A DNA stretch of 64,000 nt from Cinnamomum chago (lineage: Eukaryota > Streptophyta > Magnoliopsida > Laurales > Lauraceae): assembly GCA_038049695.1 (NCBI GenBank), contig CP142455.1, positions 30,479,501-30,543,500 of the forward strand, given 5' to 3'. Within the stretch, counting starts at the first letter, position 1. The number at the start of each line of letters is the position of its first letter. The position numbers and the translations under genes are program-made. This document shows, in pieces, positions 22,858 through 34,600 of the stretch. Under the pieces are notes generated by a model. It had not been told where the DNA came from and made no database searches. It saw only the letters and a list, made by a program, of their open reading frames with translations.

Positions 22858-23391
22858 GGGGCATGTTTGTGTAACACTTTTCTATGGAAAAGTTGATGAT
22901 TTTCCACGGAAAACCTATTTTTCCAGTGTTTGGTGCGGAACAATTCCGCGGAAATGCTTTCCTGCCTCGTCAGCATTTTCCTTGATAATTGTGGAAATGG
23001 GTTTCCCATGGGGGGGTATGGGAAATAGTTTTCCTCGGAAAACTTCTCCCTCTTTTCCTCACTCTTGTCAATTTCAACCTAAAAACCCTATAACTCTTTC
23101 ATTTTTTATTTCTTTATATAAATTATTATTTAATGTTAAATAAATAATATACATGTTATGTTATTTTTCTTCAAAAAATTATATCACTAAATAAAAAATT
23201 TTGATTTTCTATAAGAAATCCATAGCCGCACCAAACAACATCTGCACCAATTCAATGAGGAAACTCTTTTTGCACCAAACATGAATTTCTAAATTCTATG
23301 GAAATCCTTTTCCGAGGTTTTCATTTCTATGGAATTTGCTGACGTGGCAATTTCCTCTTTCCGCGGAAAGGGTGTGTACACAAACGTGCCC
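22858..23391. mobile_element. MITE with GGGCAYGTTTGTGTA terminal inverted repeats
   Basis: The left end GGGGCATGTTTGTGTAACAC and the right end, read on the minus strand, GGGCACGTTTGTGTACACAC are inverted copies. The inner sequence is also partly symmetric (TTTCCACGGAAAA, TTTCCGCGGAAAG). It is about 534 bp without coding sequence. The flanks are CTAG on the left and CTAGG on the right, so the exact target duplication is ambiguous. A second copy is at 24840-25256. The superfamily is not assigned. Confidence 0.75.
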
Positions 23392-23734
23392 TAGGAGAGT
23401 TATTAGGTGGGCTGGGGAAAGTTTAATACCAAACAAGTTTCATTGTCTCATGTCCTGCAGGAATGCTGAAACATCTTTGGACAATGATAACACGTCCTTG
23501 CTTTGATTCCTTTCAATTTTTTTTACTTTTTTCTAAGGAGACTTTGTAAAAGGCTAAAATGTACTTGTGAGATTTGAACGTATGACATCTTTTCTTTTTT
23601 CTTTTTTTTAAATAACCAACATGATCACTGCACTACACAACACTTATATATAATTATTTATAAAATAAAATGTCAAAACCAAAGTGGAGATAGTGGCCAC
23701 ATGGGTCATGCCCATGCTTAATGCTTAATATGGG

Positions 23735-24075
23735 TTATTGTGCTAGTGTAAATTAAGACAAACAAATGTGATTTCGTATGAAGGCTATTCATATAAACAC
23801 CTACAATATGCAAACTAACGCCCATAAAGATACCAAAATAAAGAGTAATTTTTTTTTGCTTTAAGGTAATAGAATTGCAAAATTGGAAAAAAGAAAACAA
23901 AGAGTACTTAAGTATAGAAGACACAATCAAGCACTTGCTAATGTCAAAAAAGACTTATAAGCCTAATTGGTCACATGGTGGTAGGGTCCATCCATGAATA
24001 GCAGTTGAAGATTGATTTAGAACAAGAACGGTCATTTCTATATTTCCTCAAGACATGTTTGGCAACCAAAAAAAA
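23735..24075. repeat. Duplicated non-coding block, copy 1
   Basis: This matches 24811-25490 once the MITE at 24840-25256 is taken out. ACAAACAAATGTGAT, GGCTATTCAT/GGTTATTCAT, TGCAAACTAA, CACATGGTGGTAGGGTCC and AGACATGTTTG are shared in the same order. No gene is recognised in it. Around 22595-22660 and 24228-24290 another shared segment (CAAGCTTGRGAAAGAA) shows that more than one duplication happened here. Confidence 0.75.
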
Positions 24076-24810
24076 AAAAATCTCATTATGTAAAACACCT
24101 ATGTTTGACAATGGTAAATCATCGATTATTTGGACGAAAGTAAGTTCTTATTTTTAAGTATTTTCGGTCCGACCTCCCCCCATATGATTTCAAACATCCT
24201 TATTGGCTCTCTAGCACAAAATCCCAATAGAATGAACCCACTTGTATCCAATGTCATGTTGAAAACCCAAGCTTGAGAAAGAATGATCCATTTAATAAGT
24301 TATCACCATAAATGTGGGGGACCAATCCACGCATTAGAGAAGATTCTTTTCGTATGGTATTTGCCATAAATGTGTGGGACCGATTGGGCGACTTGTAAAT
24401 GCATACTCAAAGGCAGTCGAAAATTAAGGAGGATGGCATCCCAAAGACTTGTATACTTCTTTCTCTTGTAGCCTATCGTTCGGAAATCTTAGTTTGATTG
24501 GTGACAACTATTTATCTTGAGACGTGTTTGGATTAGGAGAAAATGATAAGGGGAAGAAAATTAAAGATTGATGGAGAATCCCCTTGGAGAGGTTCACCAC
24601 TTTTCTCTGATATTGCTGTCCACTATATTTAGATTTGAATGAGAAATGCTATAGAGAAGAAAATCATTTTCAAAATATGTTCTAGATAATTACTAAATTT
24701 CAATTTGAATTTGAATCTCATATTGATTAGAAGAAGAAAAAATGCTTTTAAGAACACCCTTTAGAAAAAAAAAATCATTTCTCTTAACTCTTTATAAAAA
24801 CTAGCTAATT

Positions 24811-25490
24811 TTAGGACAAACAAATGTGATCGCACATAAGGGCGCGTATGTGTAACACCCATTTTTGAAGAAAAGGTACTGGTTTTCTATAGAAAACTAT
24901 TTTTTCAAGCGTTGGTGCAATAATTTTATACGGAAATGTTTTTTTGCCACGTCAGCATTTTTCTCGAATAACTTGGAAATAGAGTTCCTATGGGAGGTAT
25001 GAGAAGTTCATTTCAGCAGAAAACTTCTCCCCTCTTTATTACTTCATTTCCTCACGGCCATAATGCTAGTTTTCAATAAGGAATCCACAGCCACACCAAA
25101 CAACATTAGCACCAATTCATCAAGGAAAGAGAATTTGCACCAAACATGAATTTCTAACTTCAGCGAAAAACCTTTTTTGAGGTTTTTAAAATCATAGACT
25201 TTATTGATGTGACAATTTAATCTTTCCATAAAAATTACCCGTACACAAACGTCCCCAAAAGGTTATTCATGCGTAACACTTAAATGGTGCAAACTAATGA
25301 CCCCTAAAGATATCAAATCAAAGACTAAGTCTACAAGCCACAATCAAGCACCTACTGATGTCAAATCAAAAGACTTGTAGGCTTGACTGATCACATGGTG
25401 GTAGGGTCCATCCATAAATAGCAATTGGGACTGATTTAGACCATGAATAGACGTTTCTATATTTCTTGAAGACATGTTTGCCAACCAAAA
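24811..25490. repeat. Duplicated non-coding block, copy 2, with a MITE inside
   Basis: The second copy of the block at 23735-24075. The MITE at 24840-25256 interrupts it, while copy 1 keeps the unoccupied site near 23785. The MITE insertion is therefore younger than the duplication. There is no coding sequence. Confidence 0.75.
24840..25256. mobile_element. Second copy of the GTTTGTGTA MITE
   Basis: The left end GGGCGCGTATGTGTAACAC and the right end, read on the minus strand, GGGGACGTTTGTGTACGGG are inverted copies. The interior shares several words with the MITE at 22858-23391 (CACACCAAACAACAT, CACCAAACATGAATTTCTAA, GCCACGTCAGCATTTT). It is shorter by about 115 bp. AAGG flanks it on both sides, and the paralogous block shows an empty site. 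Confidence 0.75.
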
Positions 25491-26500
25491 AAGAATAACC
25501 AACATGTTTACAATTGTAAATCATCGATTATTTGGATCAATGGAAATTCTTATTTTTTGAGGATTTTTTTGTCCGACCTCCGCAATATGATTATGACCGT
25601 TAGTCAAGAAAGTCTTAAGCTTATTTTTCTTCATTGTGTTTATCTCATTATAGTTTCTTTCCCTGCATATATAGATTTAGTAATTTGAGTTTATTATTAT
25701 AAATACATGTAAATACCCATATATATTTAATTTTATAAGTATTTGATCAATATTTAAATATTTTAAAAAAATTATCCCAAGTCGTCATGTTGACTCTCTC
25801 CAAGCTAATTTTTCAGAGTTGGACAAGTAGAGTCTGAGTTACAATTAAGCTTCTAAAAAAAGTTATATAATGATATAATTCAGAGTCTAGGATCCCAAGA
25901 TACAGAAACAAGTGGCAAATCTGTTGACATGATTATTTGGGATGTCAGTAGGGCCTATCTCACCAGCCAGTTACTGGGAAGGTGCCACTAATTGCTATAC
26001 TAGATGGGCTTAAGCCTAATTTGAACCTGACTCAATTGGTTTGGTTCGATGGCCTAAATAAAATTTTTAGGGGCTGATTTGGATCCTCATTATCTTCCAT
26101 ATATTTCCAAATCTAAAGGGCATATACCACAACTAGAACAAAGGAGGAGGGCTTCCAAGATTCAAAGAAGACTATGCATTCAAGAAGGAATCATGGATGC
26201 AACAATTTGTTTACCAAGTTGAAACTAATTATTACAATTAGTTGTATCTCACCTTTATCATGTTAGTTAGTTATGATGGTCTTATGTGTGGGGACCATTA
26301 ACTAATTGCTAACTAACTTACTTAAATCAATAACTAATCATACAACTAGTTATAGATATTTTTCTAGATTGATCTACATGTAACAAACTAACTAACTAAC
26401 TTACTGCTTTAATTTAAATTGCATGTGATGTGCATTTGGCTGAATTGGCGGCCGGTAAGCAAACCTCTTCCTCTTCATTCAAATTATTTTCTTAAATTGG
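25491..26500. other. Non-coding AT-rich stretch
   Basis: About 1 kb without genes, RNA genes or transposon ends that I can recognise. It contains several TAACTAACTA-type runs around 26225-26400. Confidence 0.5.
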
Positions 26501-27242
26501 AGGTTTTATATAAAAAAAATCACCTTAAAATTGGATATGCCGAATATGGACCCAAACTTTGAATGTTTACTGTGGAGGTAGGGATGGAGCAAATGGGTTG
26601 GTTCATGGCCGGAATCATATTGGACGAAAAGCAGGTTTAATAAAGGCAGTTTATGTTCAGACTCGAAACCTGTTCATATGATTCCAATAAGAGGACGGAA
26701 TCTAGGTTAGGAACCGGTTTGAATTTCTTTTTAATATTTTGTTTTATTTTTCACTTAAAATAGGGATATAATCGGTCCAAAAAATTGATAAATCCCAATA
26801 TATTCAGAACTAATAAATAGTTTTTTTTTATTATAAAACCAATATATAGGTTGTTATATAAAGTTTTTAACATTAGCCTATACACAGTCAAGAACCATGT
26901 CTTAGAAAATGCACATCCACAGGCAAGGTAGACACAAGAAAATAACTCAATGATTCTTTATTTGAAAAAATGACCATGATAAACTGAATCAAAGAAAAGA
27001 TTATGGCGAGGAAGAAGAAGAGGAGAAAGTAAGTGGGAAAAAACACAACGTTCATTGATATCAATGAGCGTCCGCATTATTCAATGAATTTACCCATTAT
27101 TCATTGATATCAGCGAATAAGGGCAAAAAAGGTGAAATACTAGAAAAAATTGGGCCAGAGGTCCCTCCACCGTCAATATTTAGAGTTTGGGCCTACGGTG
27201 ATCGTATCCAATTTTAAGGTGATTTTTTTCGTATAGTCCCCT
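26501..27242. mobile_element. Non-autonomous element with about 85-bp terminal inverted repeats (Mutator-like)
   Basis: The left end (AGGTTTTATATAAAAAAAAT, then CACCTTAAAATTGGATA, then ACCCAAACT and GTGGAGG) is repeated inverted at the right end (27155-27242). The TIRs are long for a 742-bp element, which suggests a Mutator-type MITE. No clean 9-bp target duplication was found. Three ATTCATTGATATCA-type words sit near 27055-27118. There is no coding sequence. Confidence 0.7.
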
Positions 27243-28225
27243 AAAAATTTACTGAATATTTGATATATCCACATATCACATGCACTTTGATATAGATGGG
27301 CCCTATTACCTGGTTATCGGACGGACCCGATCTGGGAAATCTGAGGTTATTCATTGGGTCCCCACGTCGGGACTCGGGACTGGTATGGACAGCAATCGAC
27401 AATCTGGGTTTGGTTGGTTTTGGGCTCCGACCCACATTAAAGTCTGTTAATCTTGACTTGGCTTTAGAGTGGCACAACTATTGGCTGACTCACTATACAT
27501 TAAATGTATGTGGGATCAAGCTCGAGCCGAACTCATTGATGTACATAATGTTGAGCGCACCGAAACCTACAATCCACACACACCAATTGACACACTCAAA
27601 TATTCTGAATAAATTAATTACACGAAGTAATAAGTGGTCCGGTAATGTGCCTACATCATTCAAAAAATGACTCCCTCGTAGCTTCTTTTGATTGAAATGA
27701 ATGGCTATGTATCATCTAGAATGCAAGACAAAATCCAACACACAGATATTGGCGGACCCAGGATTTTGATTCGAGGGGGCCTGACGATGGTCAAAAATCA
27801 GTTTCCTACTCAACTCAAATGTTTATAAAAAAAATCTCCGATGTTTACAAAAGTACACCGTAAATCTAAAAATTATATAGACAGAATAATTTCAGAATTC
27901 TAAAGAATATTTTTCAAATGATCACTTAATTTGCATAATAAATTAAAACCATTCAAATGATCACTTAATTTCTGTTGATTTGAGGACTTTTTGAGAGAGA
28001 GGGAGAGAGGATTTCTGCCATTTCTTTGAAGTTGAAGAAAGGGAGGGGGGCTTGATGGGTTTCTTAAGTGGGGGCTGGGCCAAAAGGACCTAATAGCCCA
28101 TTGTGGGCCTTTTCAGTTTGGGTCTGGGGGGCTTCTTCTATGTCAGTCCACCCCTGGGAGGAGGAGAAAGTCACAAGTGTAAAATCCAGAGAGTATACTA
28201 GTGTCAAGTCGGACTAGCCAATACA
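27243..28225. other. Non-coding stretch, possibly holding a degraded TIR element (27750-28165)
   Basis: GGCGGACCCAGGATTTTGAT near 27753 resembles the start of a common plant non-autonomous DNA transposon family. The right part near 28120-28165 (GGGGGGCTTCTTC, GTCCACCCCTGGGAGG) could be its inverted end. The match is weak. The rest shows nothing I can name. Confidence 0.3.
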
Positions 28226-29230
28226 TCCACAGATTAAACTGATGAGTTGGGGCATTTCTTGCATTTGAATGCACAAAGAAAATATAGAAGACAAACTCTA
28301 TGGAAAATCGTGCATGCTATTTTAATGCCATTTGGTGCGATGATTTTCCATGTCAAAAGAAGAAACATGAGTTGTTTTCAATGTAAAAATTATTTCTAAG
28401 GGGAAAGGTCGAAACTGAATAAATGAAGATTGTGAAATTTCAAAATAATGCAATAATAACCCTTTTTTTTTCTTTTCTTTTTCTTCTTCGTCGTCTTCTT
28501 CGTCTTCTGGCTATGTTGGATTGCTGGTCAGATGCAATAATTTTAACTTGAGCGCCCAGGGATCGAGGACTTATTTCTTAATTTAAAATATTTATATCTA
28601 GAGAATTTCTTAGTTTTGAGACATGCAGAATTCTTAAATTCTCCTTTTTTAGTTGAACATTTAAGAATTCTACCAAGAAAAATGAAGAGACTGAAATTAT
28701 TCTAATATTCTCTTAATTCGTAAAGAAACATGCCCACATGAGTACTTTATTGCCCCATCGTTGCAGTAACGATAAGTGGTAAAGTAGAATATCGATTTTA
28801 TAAAAGAAGAGTCTCCAAAGACTCAAAGTCCTTTCGGTGGGCCATCATTCCCATATGCTAGTAGTAGTAGGGCCTAGGACTAGACATTGCGATAGTTGAA
28901 ACGTGAATACAGGGGTGGTTGTCATCGTCACAATGGTTTGATGTTCTCTCTCTCTTTCCAGTTTCCACACGTTAGGCCCATCATCGGTGGACCTATGATT
29001 TTGATGGTCAATTAATACTTTAAAGTATCTTTTTCTTTTTTTTTTTCTCTACTGACTGAGAAGTGAGAAAAAAGATATTTTTCCTTTTAGATAATTTTAT
29101 CTAAAACATTTTCTAAGTATTTGTGACTATAAAATTTATTGACTATTAGATTTCAATATTGGAATCACATCAGATAGTGTTTTGAAAGTAAAATGCTATT
29201 TATAAATATCTTCTTTACTAAATTTGTTAA
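28226..29230. repeat. Non-coding block B, paralogous to 18252-21785
   Basis: It shares with block A, in order: GGAAAATCGTGCATGCTATT, CATGTCAAAAGAAGAAACA, ATAATTTTAACTTGAGC, CATATGCTAGTAGTAGTAGG, CCCATCATCGGTGGA and CAGATAGTGTTTTGAA. Block B lacks the 1.8-kb solo LTR and so preserves its empty site (CTATGTTGGATTGCTGG near 28512). No gene is present. Confidence 0.8.
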
Positions 29231-30219
29231 TTTAGCTTTTATTACTTGACCGTGGCTTGGGGGTGTACTGTACACATCTTATAGATGGAAGGTGAATTTG
29301 AATTGTTTGGATTTGACAGTGGTCCCTAAAGATGGACTTGAAGTGATAAATTATGCACACATAAAGTGTTTCTAAAATTCAGTGTATATTTTAATTATCA
29401 TTATTTGCCGCAACTTAGTTTAAAATCTGTTGCATTAATTCTTTAAGATTTTCTGAACATTAAATAGTATAATACTTTATTATTACATTATTCTACTCTA
29501 AATTATTTTACTCTATTAGTATTTAAACCTATAATATTTTGTTCTACACATATCCAAATGGTCCCTTGGACATGGTTTTGGGCCTTTGGCTACATGGATT
29601 CTTCCTTTAAATGATTCACAATTTAAAACTGGAAGTAAAGATTTAACTGTGATATAGTATATGAAAATAAAGTTTTTAAATGGTCAAAACCATTGGAAGT
29701 TTGTTAGGTTATTACTAATTTAATCTAGTTCTTTCATCAATTTAGGCAAATTGAGCCATTTTTAATCAGCATTAGAAGGATTAGGCTAGACCAACTGTTC
29801 CAAGGCACCAATTTCACTCGATGTGGTCATGTGTTTGAGCTGTTTGTTCTGATTTTTCAAATAAATAAATAAGATATTTAATGAAGAAAACATGATTTGT
29901 TTGGGATTAAATCTTTTTATATTAAATCTAAACATATTTAGTTTTCTTTATTTTTTTCTTGATCGGTAACTATAAATTATAATAAAATTTAGAAAGTAAC
30001 AACAAATAAGCTCCACAAGAGAGTATAAAGTTCATTTGTCTAGTGCCCACATAAACCGATTAGCTGTAGTCCTTTTTTCAATAAGATTTTCGCATCAAAA
30101 GATATGACGAGTGACAACCCGTCCTATGAAAAAAGAGGCATTTTTTCCCTTGGAATACACAGTTTCTTTGAAAACAAGAGAAAGACTTGAAAATAATAAA
30201 TAAATAAACCTTAGTTTTT
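29231..30219. other. Non-coding AT-rich stretch
   Basis: I see no gene, RNA gene or transposon end here. Confidence 0.5.
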
Positions 30220-30520
30220 TCATGTCAGTGACCTATTGATCATGGTTCGGTTAACTGAATAGGCAAACTGACCCTCACCGAACCAGCTTCGGTTCAAAAT
30301 CCAGAGAGCTCATTTCTTTGCGATTTTCTATGGTCGGTGAATCTGTGGTCATCACTCAACCGAAATTATTCGGTTAACCGACAGTGAACCATAGTTTGAA
30401 AAATATGACCGTTGTGTTCAGTGAACCGAATCTAAAGTTCGGTTAATCGACCAGGGACGTTAGAGACGTATTTTCAATAAAAATGAGCCTTTCCTTTGGA
30501 TTAGGGTGAACACGTTTGAG
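30220..30520 (+). repeat. Degraded LTR promoter fragment of the CGGTCGACCGA family
   Basis: TTCGGTTAACCGAC and TTCGGTTAATCGACC type near-palindromes surround ATATGACCGTTGTGTTC, and an AATAAAAATGAG segment follows. This is the same order as in the promoter parts of the LTRs at 18632 and 38185. The rest of the LTR cannot be followed, so only a fragment remains. Confidence 0.55.
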
Positions 30521-30899
30521 CGTCAACAAGCAATAGAAAATATTTGGAGTCAAGTTTTTTCTGCAATTACATAGACAAAAGACTCTACTTTATTAGAAAA
30601 TAAAGTCTTTTTTAATCTTTTCATGACTCTTAATTAACTTTGGTCTAACAAGTGATCAATGATCAGGAATTAGTATAGAAATGGGACGCCCTTACCACCG
30701 ACCCGCTTCACGTTATTCCTGCTATTTAGACTTCCCATGGAAACTTCACTTGCCGCGAAGGTATTCATTATAATTTACAAACGTTTTCCCTTTCCACACC
30801 ATGGGAACTATTTGGAGCCATTTTGTCTGCCGTTAGCTATACAGATTCGACATGACTCGGAAAAATGCTATCTTATCTTCACTCACGTGATTCATGGCT

Positions 30900-31175
30900 T
30901 TGGGTCTTTGACACAGACGTGGGAACACAACGAATCTCATCACATGGTGGCACGCGTCTGTGCGTAATGCAGCTTCGTGGAAGTGGAAGGCCACCCATGA
31001 CTATGAGATGAGACTCGGTGAGAGTATGTGGAAGAGAATTTTATCTTGAAAATTTTCTAAGTATTTGTATAATCCAGTGAGTAGAAACTTTTTGATATTA
31101 GATTTCAATAATGGAATCACATCAGATAGTGTTTTGAAAGGAAATTGCTCTTTATAAATATTTTATAAAACTTGA
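30900..31175. repeat. Non-coding block C, third partial copy, upstream of the receptor gene
   Basis: CTTCGTGGAAGTGGAAGG near 30971 matches CTCGTGGAAGTGGAGTGG near 21930. GAATCACATCAGATAGTG near 31113 matches blocks A and B. It ends about 450 bp before the receptor-like-protein gene. Confidence 0.65.
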
Positions 31176-31667
31176 CAATCATGAGCATTCATGCAGAAAT
31201 TAAGGACATTGTCACTACTCCTACTAATTTAATTAAAAAAATATAAAAGAAGCCGCTACTTGAAAAATTACTTTATTAAAAAAAAAGAAATCGATTTCAT
31301 TGGTGATTTTGTATATATATCAAGTGTGTTGATTATTTTATACAGTGATTGGTCAGATCAAAGGACAAAGGGTTTGCGCCTTTTGCAAAATTTGATGCAT
31401 AAGGACAGTAGCTAATGACAATCGATCACCCAGAATTTTGTTGATCGAGTGATTTATTTAATAACGTTAAGGGTCATGCATTTGCAATGAGGCCCACCAA
31501 TTATTGCATACGGAGGTAGGAGGGTATGTATTCGATGAAATCAGCAAATGTTCTTTTCCATTGTTGTTTCTTATCTCTCTTCTATAAATACCATGTGATT
31601 CTTCTCCTTAAATCTCATCACCTCATCAGTGTTGCTTGAAACCTATACCCATCTGAGAGCACTACTG
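31171..31667 (+). promoter_or_regulatory. Promoter of the receptor-like protein gene
   Basis: A clear TATA box, TATAAATA, lies at 31583-31590, 78-85 bp before the ATG at 31668. W-box-type TTGAC cores occur nearby (near 31173). WRKY control of defence receptors through such cores is established in general but is only inferred here. Confidence 0.6.
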
Positions 31668-34600
31668 ATGGATCACCTCAACTCCTTCCCTTTTACTAAA
31701 ACCTCTTGTTGTTTCCTCCTCTCTCTTCTTGCCTTTTCGCTGCAGCTGCTTATGTTCTTTGAAACCACGCTCTCCTTTTCCTTCACTGGGAGTCACAACA
31801 GTTCCTCATCAAACTGCCTTCATCATGAGAAGTTTGCCTTGCTTCAACTCAAACATGGCTTTTTTATAGATCGTGTCTACCATAACTATTCTTCAAAGCT
31901 CGATTCTTGGAATCCAACCACTGATTGTTGCTCTTGGGAAGGCATCACATGCGACGAGGCTACGGGTCACGTGATTGGACTTGATCTTTGTGAGCCTAGG
32001 GTTTTGATTGAAGGTCAAATAGACTCTAGCCTTTTCAACCTTCGCAGCCTCCAAATGCTCAACCTTTCTTGGAACAATTTCTATCCTCACCCAATACCCT
32101 CTGGGTTAGGCCACCTCACCAATTTAACCCATCTGAACCTCTCATTATCAGAGTTTATTGGCCAAATCCCATTCGAAATATCAAGATTGACCAAGCTTGT
32201 TTCCCTGGATCTCTCTTCAAACAACCTAAAGCTCAAAAACCCAAACCTTACAACACTCATTGGAAACTTATCCAACCTCCAAGAACTCTTTCTTGACAGG
32301 GTAAACATTTTGGGGAAGCATGGTGGAAAGTGGGCCCAAGCCATATCCATCGCAATGCCCAATCTTCAAAGGTTGAGCTTACGATATTGTGGTCTTCAAG
32401 GACCCATCGATCCCTTTCTTTTCCGGATTCCTGATCTGTCTCAACTCTCATTGGATGGAAATAACCTCTCCTCCATTGTTGCACCTGACTTGGGTGTCTC
32501 CTCTGCTTTGACATCTCTCACCCTAAGTGACTGTGGTTTGTATAGTAATTTTTCTGAGAGTATTTTCTTGATTCCAAATCTACAAAAACTTGATGTTTCA
32601 TACAATCCACATCTCATCATTGATTTTTCAAAATTTCCTCACAACAAAGCTTTGCAGAACTTGTACCTGGATGGCCAAGACATCCATGAGAAACTATTGG
32701 ACTCCTTCAGCCATCTCAAATCCTTGAAGGTATTATCACTTCGGAATTGCAATTTTTCTGATTTGTCACCTTCTTCAATTGCAAACCTCACCCAACTTGA
32801 GTACTTGGACCTTTCATCAAATAACTTCAGTGGTTCATTACCTTCTTCAATTGCAAACCTCACCCAACTTGAGCATCTGGATCTTTCATCAAACAATTTC
32901 AGCGGTACAATTCCTTCTTCCTATGGAGGTGAGCTCAAACATCTCATTCATCTTGATTTATATTATAATTCACTTGAGGGATCTATCCCGTCATCTCTGT
33001 TTTCTCACCCAGCATTGCAACACTTGGATCTCTCTTACAACCAATTTAGTGGTTACCTTCCCGACTCTCATAATGAATCATCTTCAGTGTTAGAGGAGAT
33101 CTTCTTGAATAACAACAAACTGCAAGGGACAATTCCTAGGCTAGTCTTTGAACTCACAAAGCTACAATCTCTTTCTCTGTCTAACAACAACTTCAGTGGC
33201 AATATAGCACTAGATATGTTCATAAACTTCAAAAACTTCTCATATCTTGATCTTTCAGACAATAGCTTGTCAATCATTAATAGCAGTGGTAATCCTCATC
33301 TAATCCCCTCATCTCAAATGGTTAGTTTGCATCTACGTTCATGCAACATCAGTGAAATTCCAAACATCCTTCAAAATCTCGATCAATTGGAAGATCTAGA
33401 TCTCTCAAAAAACAAAATACATGGTGAAATACCCACATGGATTTGGGAGGTAGGAAAAGGGAGTTTGTATCAACTTAATCTTTCTAACAACTTTTTTGAG
33501 AGCTTTGAGCATCCATTGCCTAAGTTTTCATCAAGTAGTTTGACAATTATTGACCTTCATTCCAATAGATTGCAAGGGTCGCTTCCAATCCTTTCACATC
33601 AAGTCTTCTTTCATGACTACTCAAATAACAATCTCTCTTCCATCATTCCAGCCACTATAAACTTCACTTCCACTCAATACTTTTTTCTTTCAGGCAATAA
33701 TGTCAGCGGAGAAATTCCTTCATCAATTTGTAAAGCACGCCTCCTTGAAGTCCTTGATCTGTCTAGAAACAACTTTAGTGGAAAAATTCCTACTTGTCTC
33801 GGTAAAATTGGCAATTCCCTCAAGATTTTGAATTTGCAAAGAAATGCTTTTCAAGGCAATGTGCCTGACACGTTTAAAAAAGAGTGTGGTCTGAGGACAC
33901 TCAATCTTGATAGCAATGAACTAGAAGGGCCAATACCGAAGTCATTAGCCAATTGCAAAACATTGGAGGTTATAGACCTGGGAAACAATCGTCTAAATGA
34001 TACCTTCCCATTCTGGTTTGATAGTTTATCGGATTTACGTATTTTGATCTTACGATCCAACAAATTTTATGGTCCCATTGCTCATTCCCATGCCAAAAAT
34101 CTCTCATTCCAATTTCTACAAATCTTTGACATTTCTTCCAATTCTTTTGTGGGTATTGTTCCGCCAAATTTTTTTCTGAATTGGAAACTGATGGAAGGAG
34201 GAGGCGGTTTAGACTCGAGTTCCAACAACCAAGTTGTCAAGTACCGGTTATCTCGATATGGCCTTTACTATCAAGATTCCGTGATGGTGACAATGAAAGG
34301 GCTTTATCTAGAGGTGGTTAAGATCATCACTGCATTGACCTCAGTGGATCTTTCAAACAATAGATTTGAGGGGGAAATTCCAAAATCAATATGCAACCTC
34401 AAGTTACTCCATGTGCTCAACTTCTCACAAAATGGCTTCGATGGCTCAATTCCAGCGTCTTTGGAGAATTTAACACAGCTTGAGTCATTAGATCTTTCAA
34501 GGAATAAGTTATCAGGAAATATCCCTTGGCAATTGACGAAGCTCACATTTCTTGCAGTCTTGAATCTCTCAGAAAATCTCCTCTATGGAAGAATACCACA

